DNA of 41,310 bases from Burkholderiales bacterium (GTDB taxonomy: Bacteria > Pseudomonadota > Gammaproteobacteria > Burkholderiales > Burkholderiaceae_C). The stretch covers positions 1-41,310 of the forward strand of contig CANFPU010000017.1 in NCBI GenBank assembly GCA_947448955.1. Reading direction: 5' to 3'. Below are positions 16,539 to 24,221 of the stretch, piece by piece (within the stretch, counting starts at the first letter, position 1; each line of letters starts with the position of its first letter). A model generated the notes under the pieces. That model was not told the origin of the DNA and did no database searches. It worked only from the letters and a program-made list of their open reading frames with translations. Made by a program: the position numbers and the translations under genes.

Positions 16539-17960
16539 GTGCGCCGCCGGAGAGATTGCCTGCCTTCCTGTTCAGCCCTTCCGGCCGTCTGCGATGCCCG
16601 CCCGCAAGCCGCCACCCCTGGCGCGCCGACCGGCGTTTGGCCGCTGTGCGCAGCATGGGTCGGGTTTGTGATCTATGGCAGCCTGGTGCCGCTGGATTTC
16701 CACCCCATCGCGGCAGCCCAGGCCTGGCAAAAACTGCTGGATGCGCCGATGTTGGTGGTCGGCGCGCCAGGCCGTGCCGACTGGATCGCCAATGGCGTGC
16801 TCTATCTGCCGGTGGGTTTTCTGGGATGCATCGCGCTGCTCGGACGCCGGCCCGAAGCCGCCAGTGCCTGGCGTAGGCTGCTGGCCGGTGCGGCGGCCTT
16901 GACCGCAGCGACGCTGCTGGCGCTGGCGGTGGAGTTGGCGCAAACCGCATTCCCGCCGCGGACCGTTTCACGCAACGACCTGGCCTCAGAGGCGATCGGC
17001 AGCGCACTGGGCATGCTGCTGGCGCAGGCCGCAGCGGTGCGCTTTCATCGGCTGTTGGGTGGCTTGGGTCAAGGTGGCCTGCCGCTACTCAAAGAGCTGG
17101 CGCGGGTTTATGCGCTGGTCTACGGCGCGGCATCACTGTTCCCGTTCGACCTGCTGTTGACGGCGCAGGAGTGGCGCGAAAAGTTCAGGGGCCCGCTGTT
17201 AGGCGCCTTTCTGGCTGACGCCAGCGTTGAACAAAGCCCGATCCGCATCGTCGCCAAGCTCGCGCTTGAGACCGGTGTGGCCGTGCCTTTGGGTGCGCTT
17301 TGGGCGGCGTGGCAAACACCTGAGCAAGTGGGCATGCGCAGCAGGGTCGGGCGGGCATCGATGCTGCTGCGCGCCAGCCTGGTGGGCGCCCTGATCGGTT
17401 TGTTGATCGAAACCGCGCAGCTGTCGATCGTCTCAGGGCTGAGCCAGGGCGTTTCATTGCTCACGCGCTCTCTAGGCTTTGCGCTGGGTGCCGCTGCCTG
17501 GCATGCCGCCACCGCCGTGTGCGTCGAATCCGCCCGCGCTGCCTTGCGCCGGCTGACACTGCCCGCCGTGCTGTCTTACCTGAGCTTGTTGACGGTGGTT
17601 CACGGTTGGTGGCGCGGCCCCTGGTTGGGCCTGCAGCCTGCGCTGCGCCGGCTGCATGACGATGTGCGTTTCTTGCCGCTGTACCACCACTACTACAGCA
17701 CCGAAGCCCATGCGGTGACCAGCATGGCCGTGGTGATCGCTGGCTATGCCCCGATCAGTCTGTTTTGCTGGGCCTGGAACATCGACGCCAGGATGGCGGG
17801 CGGGTTGGCGGCTTTGCTGGCGTCGGTGGTGGAGACCGGGCGACTGATGGCTGGTGGCAGGCCGGACCCGAGCAACGCGCTGATCGCCTGCGCCGGCGTT
17901 TGGGGTTTGGGCCGGCTGCTGAGCTTGGTGAGCCGGCCAGCCACCCGAGGGGTGTTTTGA
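16539..17960 (+). CDS. VanZ-like multi-spanning membrane protein
   Basis: A roughly 473-residue polytopic membrane protein. Near the N-terminus it carries the VanZ pattern: FVIYGSLVPLDFHP, a DWIANGVLYLPVGFLG segment, LALAVELAQTAFPPRTVSRN and an ASEAIGSALGM block. A second, diverged copy of this pattern seems to lie in the middle (GLLIETAQLSIVSGLSQGVS) and a third near the C-terminus (VVETGRLMAGGRPDPSNAL). The start is uncertain: 16539 is a GTG without a clear ribosome-binding site, and the first 30 residues look poorly conserved. Its stop overlaps the next gene's ATG by one base (TGATG), so the two are translationally coupled. VanZ-domain proteins are often linked to cell envelope polymers; the exact function is unknown. 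Confidence 0.78.
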   Translation: MRRRRDCLPSCSALPAVCDARPQAATPGAPTGVWPLCAAWVGFVIYGSLVPLDFHPIAAAQAWQKLLDAPMLVVGAPGRADWIANGVLYLPVGFLGCIALLGRRPEAASAWRRLLAGAAALTAATLLALAVELAQTAFPPRTVSRNDLASEAIGSALGMLLAQAAAVRFHRLLGGLGQGGLPLLKELARVYALVYGAASLFPFDLLLTAQEWREKFRGPLLGAFLADASVEQSPIRIVAKLALETGVAVPLGALWAAWQTPEQVGMRSRVGRASMLLRASLVGALIGLLIETAQLSIVSGLSQGVSLLTRSLGFALGAAAWHAATAVCVESARAALRRLTLPAVLSYLSLLTVVHGWWRGPWLGLQPALRRLHDDVRFLPLYHHYYSTEAHAVTSMAVVIAGYAPISLFCWAWNIDARMAGGLAALLASVVETGRLMAGGRPDPSNALIACAGVWGLGRLLSLVSRPATRGVF

Positions 17961-19990
17961 TGCCGGCGTTGATGTGGGTCGGCCTCGCGCCGAGCAGGCG
18001 CTGGGCCGTGCCGGCCCTGGCGGGCTGTGCGGTGGCGGCCTGGTTGGGGTCGTTTCCGGTGCAGCCCGTCCTGTTGGGACTGGGCTTGTTGCTGGCCAGC
18101 GCCTCGGTGGCCTGGCGCCCGCACTGGCTGTTCACCTGGGTCGCGACGGCCTTGCCGATGCTCGATCTCGCGCCCTGGAGCGGCCGAACCTACCTGGATG
18201 AGTTCGATGCGCTGTTGCTGATGGGCACGACGGTCGCGTGGGCGAGGTTGCCACCGGCTTTGCCTGACAGGCGGCAGCCCTCGCCGCTGACCTGGGCTTT
18301 TAGGCTGCTGCTGGTCAGCCTGCTGATCGGCTTGGTTCGCGCGCTGTCGCCTTGGCCGGGTTTGGCGCTCGACGCTTTCAGTCAGCCCATGAGCCCGTTC
18401 AATGCGTTGCGCTTGGCCAAGAGCGCGTTGTGGGCGCTGTGCCTCTGGCGCTTGGCCACCCGCCTGCGGACTGCCGGCGCCGATGTCGTCAAGGCCTTCG
18501 GACTCGGACTGGTGCTGGGCCTGGCCGGGACGGTTGCGGCGGTTGTTGCGGAGCGCTTGGCCTTCAGTTACCTGCTGGACTTTGCCGGCAGCTACCGTGT
18601 TGCCGGGCCGTTTTCGGCGATGAGTCTGGGCGGTGCTTATATCGAGTGCTTCATCGCCGTGGCCACGCCTTTTCTGTTGGCCCTGTGGATGCGGTCCGGC
18701 ACGCTTTGGCGTGCACTGGCTTGCGCGGTGCTGCTGACCGGCAGTGCTTACGCGCTGATGGTCACCTTTTCCCGCGGCGGCTATGCGGCGATGGTGCTGG
18801 CGTTGGGGGTGTTCGCCGGCGCCAATCTGTTGACGAGGCAGCGACGTCGGCGAAGCCTGGTGCTTGGGCTGGCTTCGGCGATCTTGGTCGCGGTGGTCGC
18901 CTATCCGGTGTTGAGCGGCAGCTTTGCGCAAAGCCGTCTACAGACCTTGGCGGTTGATCTCGACACCCGGGAGAAGCACTGGACGGAGGTCTTGCAGATG
19001 ATGGGCAGCGACCCGTTCAGCATCGCACTGGGCTTGGGACTGGGGCGCTTTGCAGAATTCAAACTCTGGCACACGCCCGTGGGTGAACGCGCTGGCAGTC
19101 ACCGTTTGGTGCCGGGCGATGGCGCGGGTCAGGTGTTGCGTCTGGGCGCGGGCCATGCTTATTTCGTCGACCAGATCGTGGCCTTGCAGCCAGGCGCGAG
19201 CTACCGCTTGAAGTACCGGCTGCGTGCCGATGATGGGCGGACCGCGCTCGGTGTCGGGTTGTGCCAGAAATGGTTGCTCACCGCCGCCCACTGCAGCGTG
19301 GGCCAACCGGTTCTAACGCCAGCGGTGACGGCCGGCACTCCACCAGGCTGTTCGTCTTCCCAAGACTGCCCCGCGACGACCGTTTGGCAGGCGTTTTCGC
19401 AACCCATCGTCGCCCCCGAAGCCGGACCGGGGCGCTTGCCGCGGCCGGTCCGGCTGACCCTGAACAACGCAGGCCCGGTCCCGGTCGATGTAGGCGGCGT
19501 GTCCTTGGTCGGCGCCGACGGTGTGGAACAGGTTCGCAATGGCGACTTTCAGGCCGGCATGGATGCCTGGACGGCGACCTCGGACAACCATCTGTCCTGG
19601 CACACCAAGTCGCTGCTGTTGGGGGTGTATGTCGAGTTGGGCTTGCTGGGTGTCAGCGCCTTGCTGGCCTTGCTGCTGGCAGCCGTTTGGCGCGCCGCCA
19701 GCGCTGCAGCGCAGGGCCAAACTGATGGCGCCGCGTTGCTCGCGGCACTGGCCGCGTTCGGGACGGTCGGTCTGATCGACACCTTGCTCGACGCCCCTCG
19801 GTTCATGTTGCTGTGGTTGTTGCTGTGTCTGCTGCCTTGCACACTGGCCAGGCGTCGAGTACCGGTTGACGGTGCGACACGAGACCTGCCGGCCACAGGG
19901 TGGCGTGCCGTCGGCGACGGCCTGAAACAGGCCGTGATGAGGGCCGCCGCGCGACCGCTGCACCGCCAACCGACTGGCGGTTGGGTTTGA
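17960..19990 (+). CDS. O-antigen ligase/polymerase-like membrane protein with inserted extracytoplasmic domain
   Basis: A 676-residue protein with at least ten membrane segments in its first 320 residues and more after about 550. SRGGY at 271-275 and SWHTKSLLLGVYVELGLLG at 546-564 match the Wzy/WaaL family signature, whose large periplasmic loop holds the catalytic His and Arg residues. Between the halves, about residues 375-545, is a long soluble insert. It contains VDQIVALQPGASYRLKYRLR and NGDFQAGMDAWTAT, the pattern of a jelly-roll carbohydrate-binding domain, with four Cys residues at about 435-470 that could form disulfides. The start is the ATG overlapping the VanZ-like stop. Likely role: transfer or polymerisation of a lipid-linked glycan at the outer face of the inner membrane. 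The glycan is unknown and no glycosyltransferases are nearby. Confidence 0.82.
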   Translation: MPALMWVGLAPSRRWAVPALAGCAVAAWLGSFPVQPVLLGLGLLLASASVAWRPHWLFTWVATALPMLDLAPWSGRTYLDEFDALLLMGTTVAWARLPPALPDRRQPSPLTWAFRLLLVSLLIGLVRALSPWPGLALDAFSQPMSPFNALRLAKSALWALCLWRLATRLRTAGADVVKAFGLGLVLGLAGTVAAVVAERLAFSYLLDFAGSYRVAGPFSAMSLGGAYIECFIAVATPFLLALWMRSGTLWRALACAVLLTGSAYALMVTFSRGGYAAMVLALGVFAGANLLTRQRRRRSLVLGLASAILVAVVAYPVLSGSFAQSRLQTLAVDLDTREKHWTEVLQMMGSDPFSIALGLGLGRFAEFKLWHTPVGERAGSHRLVPGDGAGQVLRLGAGHAYFVDQIVALQPGASYRLKYRLRADDGRTALGVGLCQKWLLTAAHCSVGQPVLTPAVTAGTPPGCSSSQDCPATTVWQAFSQPIVAPEAGPGRLPRPVRLTLNNAGPVPVDVGGVSLVGADGVEQVRNGDFQAGMDAWTATSDNHLSWHTKSLLLGVYVELGLLGVSALLALLLAAVWRAASAAAQGQTDGAALLAALAAFGTVGLIDTLLDAPRFMLLWLLLCLLPCTLARRRVPVDGATRDLPATGWRAVGDGLKQAVMRAAARPLHRQPTGGWV

Positions 19991-20000
19991 CATCAGTCAA
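19987..20000. promoter_or_regulatory. FNR/Anr-type palindrome upstream of the dksA-like gene
   Basis: TTGAC-ATCA-GTCAA is a perfect inverted repeat with the TTGAN-N4-NTCAA spacing of FNR-family sites; the usual FNR site is TTGAT-N4-ATCAA. Its left arm overlaps the stop codon of the preceding gene. The centre is at 19993.5; a class II arrangement would place the start of transcription near 20035 and the -10 at about 20023-20028, where CACGAT is found. Confidence 0.5.
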
Positions 20001-20048
20001 CAGTAGGCGCGGGTGCCCGTGCCACGATCATTTCGAAGGAGAATCGCC

Positions 20049-20435
20049 ATGAGCTTGCTGAGTCAGACGCAAAAACTGCAGTTTCAAGCGGTGCTGCAAC
20101 TGCGCAGGGCCGCGTTGGACAGCCAGCGCAGTGCCCATCTCGACGGCCAGAGCCGCGCCGAGCATGCGCGCGAACTGCTGCTCCAAGACAGTGACGACGC
20201 CAAGCAACGGGACGCCGAGCGCGAGCTGGATTTCGCCCTCACCGACCGCGATGCGGTCGAGTTGCGGGAGATTGACCAGGCCTTGGCCCGGTTGGCGGAA
20301 GGGGGCTACGGTTTATGTGCCGATTGCGGCGCCGAGATCCCTGCCGAACGCTTGCAGCTCGCCCCACAAGCGTTGCGATGCGTGGCCTGCGGGTCACGGC
20401 TGGAGCATGACCCGTCTCGGGTCGCGGCTCAATAG
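20049..20435 (+). CDS. DksA/TraR-type C4 zinc-finger protein
   Basis: A 128-residue member of the DksA/TraR family, whose members bind the RNA polymerase secondary channel and modulate transcription, often with ppGpp. The C-terminal zinc finger is complete: CADC and CVAC, separated by GAEIPAERLQLAPQALR. The N-terminal two-thirds form the expected helical hairpin, with an acidic turn (QDSDDAKQRDAERELD) in the tip region. It is shorter than housekeeping DksA and is more likely an accessory paralogue. The ATG was chosen for the AAGGAG seven bases upstream; the open frame starts earlier, at 20013, but without such support. The FNR-type palindrome upstream suggests control by oxygen or redox. Confidence 0.88.
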   Translation: MSLLSQTQKLQFQAVLQLRRAALDSQRSAHLDGQSRAEHARELLLQDSDDAKQRDAERELDFALTDRDAVELREIDQALARLAEGGYGLCADCGAEIPAERLQLAPQALRCVACGSRLEHDPSRVAAQ

Positions 20436-20552
20436 CGCTTCAGCCCCCAGCCCGCCAGCCCCCAGTCCATGGCCCGCCGCCAGCGCGGTAGGCCCTTGCG
20501 TTCAGCAACCCCAGCGCACCCACACCACGGGCGCTGATCCAGGAGTGTCAAG

Positions 20553-20933
20553 ATGCCGCTTTTTCATGCCGTGGTCTGGCTTGACCACCAGTGCGCCCAA
20601 GTGCTGCAGTTCGATGCAGCGCATGTGCAAGCGCAAAAGATCAAGACCCACACCCACCACACACGCCAACACGGCAGCCTGGTCCGCACCGAGCACGAGT
20701 ACTTCGGCGAGGTCTGCGACGCATTGGTGGGGGTGCACGAAGTGCTCATCACCGGGTCCCACACCGTGCAGGTTGACTTCAAGCACTTCGCCGAGAAACA
20801 CCGTCCCCAGGTGGCTGCGCTGATCGCAGGCTACGAGACGGTGGACCATCCCAGCGAGCGGCAGCTGCTGGCGCTGGCACGCAAATACTTCGTCAGGTTC
20901 GACCGCATGGTCGGCCAGCCGACGCTGGGTTGA
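20553..20933 (+). CDS. Small conserved protein (often annotated translational machinery protein)
   Basis: A 126-residue protein beginning MPLFHAVVWLDHQCAQVLQF. The HAVVWLDH opening and the later VLITGSHTVQVDFKHF and YETVDHPSERQLLALARKYF segments match a small proteobacterial family that, from memory, is labelled translational machinery protein and has an eRF1-like fold. No function is established that I can name. It is rich in His (about a dozen), with a cluster at HTHHTRQH (33-40). A ribosome-binding site (AGGAG) lies about nine bases upstream. It follows the DksA-like gene by 117 bases and may share its redox-responsive promoter. It converges on glcB with nine bases between them. Confidence 0.7.
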   Translation: MPLFHAVVWLDHQCAQVLQFDAAHVQAQKIKTHTHHTRQHGSLVRTEHEYFGEVCDALVGVHEVLITGSHTVQVDFKHFAEKHRPQVAALIAGYETVDHPSERQLLALARKYFVRFDRMVGQPTLG

Positions 20934-20942
20934 AGCGTCCGC

Positions 20943-23162
20943 TCAGCGCGCCGCGGCCTTGACTTTCAGCCGCCAGGCGTGCAGCAGGGGCTCGGTGTAA
21001 CCCGAAGGCTGCTCCTTGCCCTTGAACACCAGATCTAGCGCCGCCTGACAGGCCGCGCTCTGCGGGTTGCCGGCCATGTTGTGGTAGGCCGGGTCGCCCT
21101 TGTTCTGTCCATCGACCACCCCGGCCATGCGCTCAAAGGTGGCGCGCACCTGGGCTTCGCTGACAACGCTGTGGTGCAGCCAGTTGGCGATGTGCTGGCT
21201 CGAGATGCGCAGCGTGGCACGGTCTTCCATCAGGCCGATGCCGTTGATGTCGGGCACCTTGGAGCAGCCCACGCCCTGGTCGATCCAGCGCACGACATAG
21301 CCCAGGATGCCCTGGGCGTTGTTGGCGATCTCCTGCTGGCGATCTTCCAGGCTCCAATCGGCGCTGGCGACGACCGGAATGGCCAGCAGCTGGTCGAGGA
21401 TCTGGTTGCGCACCGCCTCGCGGTCGCTCGCCGCATCTGCCGCTTCCAAGCCCTGCTGCACCTGGCTCACATTGACCTGGTGGTAGTGCAGCGCATGCAG
21501 CGTGGCGGCGGTCGGGCTGGGCACCCACGCGGTGTTGGCGCCGGCCTTCGGGTGGCCGATTTTCTGCTCAAGCATCGCGGCCATCAGGTCAGGCATGGCC
21601 CACATGCCTTTGCCGATCTGGGCCCGGCCGCGCAGGCCGCATTGCAGGCCGACCAGCACGTTGCTGCGCTCGTAGGCGGCGATCCAGGCGCTGGACTTCA
21701 TGTCGCCCTTGCGCAGCATCGGCCCGGCCAGCATTGCGGTGTGCATCTCGTCGCCAGTGCGGTCGAGGAAACCGGTGTTGATGAAAGCGACGCGGCTCGC
21801 GGCCGCGGCGATGCAGGCTTTGAGGTTGACGCTGGTACGGCGCTCCTCGTCCATGATGCCGAGCTTGACGGTGGCCTCAGGCAGTCCGAGCAGCTGTTCG
21901 ACGCGCCCGAACAATTCACTTGCGAAGGCCACTTCGGCAGGGCCGTGCATCTTGGGCTTGACGATGTAGACCGAACCCTGGCGCGAGTTGCGAATCGTTT
22001 GGCCAGCGGCGGGCTTGAGGTCATGCAGCGCGATCGTCGTGGTGACCACCGCATCAAGAATGCCCTCGGGAATCTCGCGCAAGGTGCCGGCGGCGTCGGT
22101 GTAGAGCACCGCTGGGTTCGTCATCAGGTGGCCGACATTGCGCAGGAACATCAACGAGCGCCCGTGCAGCACCACCTCGCCTGTGCCCGCCGGCGCTTTG
22201 TAGCGGCGGTCCGGGTTCAGACCGCGGGTAAAGGTCTTGCCGCCCTTGGACACCTCCTCGGTCAGTGTGGCCTGCAGGATCCCGAGCCAGTTGGCGTAGG
22301 CCAGCAACTTGTCCTCGGCGTCGACCGCGGCGATCGAGTCCTCCAGGTCGAGGATGGTGGATAGCGCGGCTTCGATCACCAGGTCGGCGACGCCGGCGGC
22401 GTCAGCGCTGCCGATGGCCGTGCTGCGGTCGATCTGAATGTCGAGGTGCAAGCCGTTGTGAACCAGCAGCACAGAAGAGGGCGCTGCTGCTTCGCCTTGA
22501 TAACCCACCAACTGTGCGGCATCCGCCAGGCCGGTGTGGTCGCCATTCTTCAACGCCACGGACAGCTTGCCCGCATGCACGCTGTAGCCTGTCGCATCCG
22601 CATGCGAGCCGGCCTGCAGCGGTGCAGCCTGGTCGAGCACAGCGCGTGCATGGGCGATCACTTTGGCGCCGCGCACCGGGTTGTAGCCTCCAGCGCGCTC
22701 GGCGCCGCCGTCTTCTGAAATCGCGTCGGTGCCGTACAGCGCGTCATAAAGCGATCCCCAGCGCGCGTTCGCAGCGTTCAGCGCATAGCGGGCGTTGAGG
22801 ATGGGCACCACCAGCTGCGGCCCGGCCTGCAACGCCAGCTCGGCGTCGACCTTGGAAGCGGTGGCCTGAACGCTGACCGGTACCGGCTGCAGGTAACCGA
22901 TTTGGGTCAGAAAGGCACGGTAGGCCGGCATGTCGGCGATCGGGCCGGGATGGGCGAGATGCCAGGCATCGATTTCGGCTTGCAGCCGATCACGCTCCGC
23001 CAGCAATGCGATGTTCTTGGGCGCCAGGTCATGCACGATCGCGTCGAAGCCTGCCCAAAAAGTGGCCGGCGCGATGCCGGTGCCCGGCAGCACGCGGGCA
23101 TCGATGAATTGCGCCAGTGGTGTGGCAACCTGCAGACGGTGGTGGAGGGTGCGTTCGGTCAT
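20943..23162 (-). CDS. glcB: Malate synthase G
   Basis: Malate synthase G condenses glyoxylate and acetyl-CoA to malate, closing the glyoxylate bypass and allowing growth on acetate or glycolate. The 739-residue length fits isoform G (isoform A is about 530). Family blocks are intact: [25 protein letters not shown] with the active-site Arg region, [13 protein letters not shown] with the Mg2+-binding Glu, [16 protein letters not shown] with the second acidic ligand, and the late [20 protein letters not shown] containing the catalytic Asp. The start [21 protein letters not shown] is the normal N-terminus. Upstream (minus-strand sense) lie decayed dehalogenase and regulator genes, so any former LysR control here has been lost. 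Confidence 0.97.
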   Translation of the reverse strand: MTERTLHHRLQVATPLAQFIDARVLPGTGIAPATFWAGFDAIVHDLAPKNIALLAERDRLQAEIDAWHLAHPGPIADMPAYRAFLTQIGYLQPVPVSVQATASKVDAELALQAGPQLVVPILNARYALNAANARWGSLYDALYGTDAISEDGGAERAGGYNPVRGAKVIAHARAVLDQAAPLQAGSHADATGYSVHAGKLSVALKNGDHTGLADAAQLVGYQGEAAAPSSVLLVHNGLHLDIQIDRSTAIGSADAAGVADLVIEAALSTILDLEDSIAAVDAEDKLLAYANWLGILQATLTEEVSKGGKTFTRGLNPDRRYKAPAGTGEVVLHGRSLMFLRNVGHLMTNPAVLYTDAAGTLREIPEGILDAVVTTTIALHDLKPAAGQTIRNSRQGSVYIVKPKMHGPAEVAFASELFGRVEQLLGLPEATVKLGIMDEERRTSVNLKACIAAAASRVAFINTGFLDRTGDEMHTAMLAGPMLRKGDMKSSAWIAAYERSNVLVGLQCGLRGRAQIGKGMWAMPDLMAAMLEQKIGHPKAGANTAWVPSPTAATLHALHYHQVNVSQVQQGLEAADAASDREAVRNQILDQLLAIPVVASADWSLEDRQQEIANNAQGILGYVVRWIDQGVGCSKVPDINGIGLMEDRATLRISSQHIANWLHHSVVSEAQVRATFERMAGVVDGQNKGDPAYHNMAGNPQSAACQAALDLVFKGKEQPSGYTEPLLHAWRLKVKAAAR

Positions 23163-23212
23163 GTTGGGCTTCTGAGGTCAGGTCTGATCGGGTCAGGTGG
23201 AAGGAATGAATT

Positions 23213-23488
23213 CCCGCATAGCGCGCCAGCGTCTGCCGGTGCGGTTGGGCGGGGTGTCGAGTGGTTCGATCGGTGCGTCGGCGCGGGTCAGATTCCAATA
23301 CCGCGGGGTTTGACCGCGCATCGAGACCCGCCGGCGGTGGTCGAAGGGCTTGTCGCGCCACACCAGCGCCAGCGCCTCACCTTTATCTTGGAACCGTTGC
23401 TGGGCCGTCCGACGCGGTAGACGTCGAACAAGGTGTCGTCCGCATCAAACAACACGGCTTCGGGCTGGGTCAAAGAGGTCGTGTCCAT
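23213..23488 (-). pseudogene. Remnant of a type II haloacid dehalogenase (HAD) gene
   Basis: A minus-strand frame starts MDTTSLTQPEAVLFDADDTLFDVYRVG, the N-terminal HAD motif with its nucleophile Asp (VLFDA). It then loses similarity. In the +1 frame, after a short gap, the reading resumes as GEALALVWRDKPFDHRRRVS and GQTPRYWNLTRADA, which is the next conserved block of type II dehalogenases (the WRxKQxEYTxL...FWxLTRxAL pattern). The cap domain and the rest of the Rossmann core are missing; the frame stops just before glcB. So a deletion and a frameshift have left only about the first quarter of the gene. The call comes from reading two frames by eye. Confidence 0.7.
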
Positions 23489-23559
23489 GGGGAACCCGGA
23501 CTGTATTACGAATTCTGCGCAGCATTGAGCCAGGCTTTAGACCTTCACGCATGTCCAAT

Positions 23560-23764
23560 ATTGCTGTCATTGCGGCCTGGCCTGCCGGGCGACATCGCCA
23601 GCGGCGCATTGGTGCCAGTGCTTGAGTCGTTCGCCGCGCCGCCCCATGGCATCTTGGCGTGGGCGCCACAGCGCCAACATCTGCCGTTGCGGGTCGGGCG
23701 GTGGATTGACTTTCTCAAGCACCACTGCGGCGATGCAGCCTACTGGCGCACCGCGGCGGCCTGA
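23560..23764 (+). pseudogene. C-terminal remnant of a LysR-family regulator
   Basis: The plus-strand frame ending at 23764 reads GDIASGALVPVLESFAAPPHGILAWAPQRQHLPLRVGRWIDFL. This is the standard end of a LysR substrate-binding domain (a DIASGxLVPVL strand, a PPHG... turn, an APQRQHLPxRV...WIDFL helix). No helix-turn-helix and no earlier domain can be found upstream; that DNA instead carries the dehalogenase remnant on the other strand. Only about the last 65 of roughly 300 residues remain, so the gene is dead. Confidence 0.65.
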
Positions 23765-23802
23765 ATGCGTGGGGTGCCGACCGTGCGGTCAGCGTCAACG
23801 CA

Positions 23803-24102
23803 TCACTTGGCGTCAGTGACGCATTTTTTGACGAAGCTGTTCTTCGCGGCGCCAGCGAGTTTCTTCTCGGCAGCTTGCTTTTCGCAAGCCTCAGCGGGAG
23901 ACGGCTTTGCGGTCGCGGCAGCAGCAGGGGCGGCAGTGTCACCCGAGCACTTCTTGATGAAACTGTTCTTGGCGGCGCCCGCGAGCTTTTTCTCGGCGGC
24001 TTGTTTCTCGCAGTCGGGTGCGGCGGGCGCTTCGTTCTTGGCTTGGGCTGCAGTGGCCATCAGGCCCACCGCGACGACAAGGATGGAGAGCTGTTTGATC
24101 AT
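23803..24102 (-). CDS. PsiF-repeat periplasmic protein
   Basis: A 99-residue exported protein. Residues 1-21 are a signal peptide (MIKQLSILVVAVGLMATAAQA). The mature part has two PsiF repeats, CEKQAAEKKLAGAAKNSFIKKC and CEKQAAEKKLAGAAKNSFVKKC, joined by an Ala/Pro linker. The repeats are nearly identical in protein and similar in DNA, indicating a duplication. The family is named after E. coli psiF, a phosphate-starvation gene of unknown biochemical role. Paired Cys in each repeat could form disulfides in the periplasm. AAGGA lies about eight bases before the ATG. The open frame runs far upstream but covers the kinase out of frame. It follows the kinase gene by 119 bases on the same strand. 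Confidence 0.88.
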   Translation of the reverse strand: MIKQLSILVVAVGLMATAAQAKNEAPAAPDCEKQAAEKKLAGAAKNSFIKKCSGDTAAPAAAATAKPSPAEACEKQAAEKKLAGAAKNSFVKKCVTDAK

Positions 24103-24221
24103 GGAGGAGTCCTTTGCTGACGTTGCGGCCCGGCGGGCCGGGAGCGATTTGAGCAGAGCTGCGGGTGGCCGGCAATTCGCAATCGCCCCTGACGCCGCGC
24201 GGGTCGGTGGGTTCAAAGGAT

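Noticed and set aside
21081-22364. Plus-strand open frame of 427 codons within glcB
   Set aside because: Antisense shadow of malate synthase G, with no motif of its own.
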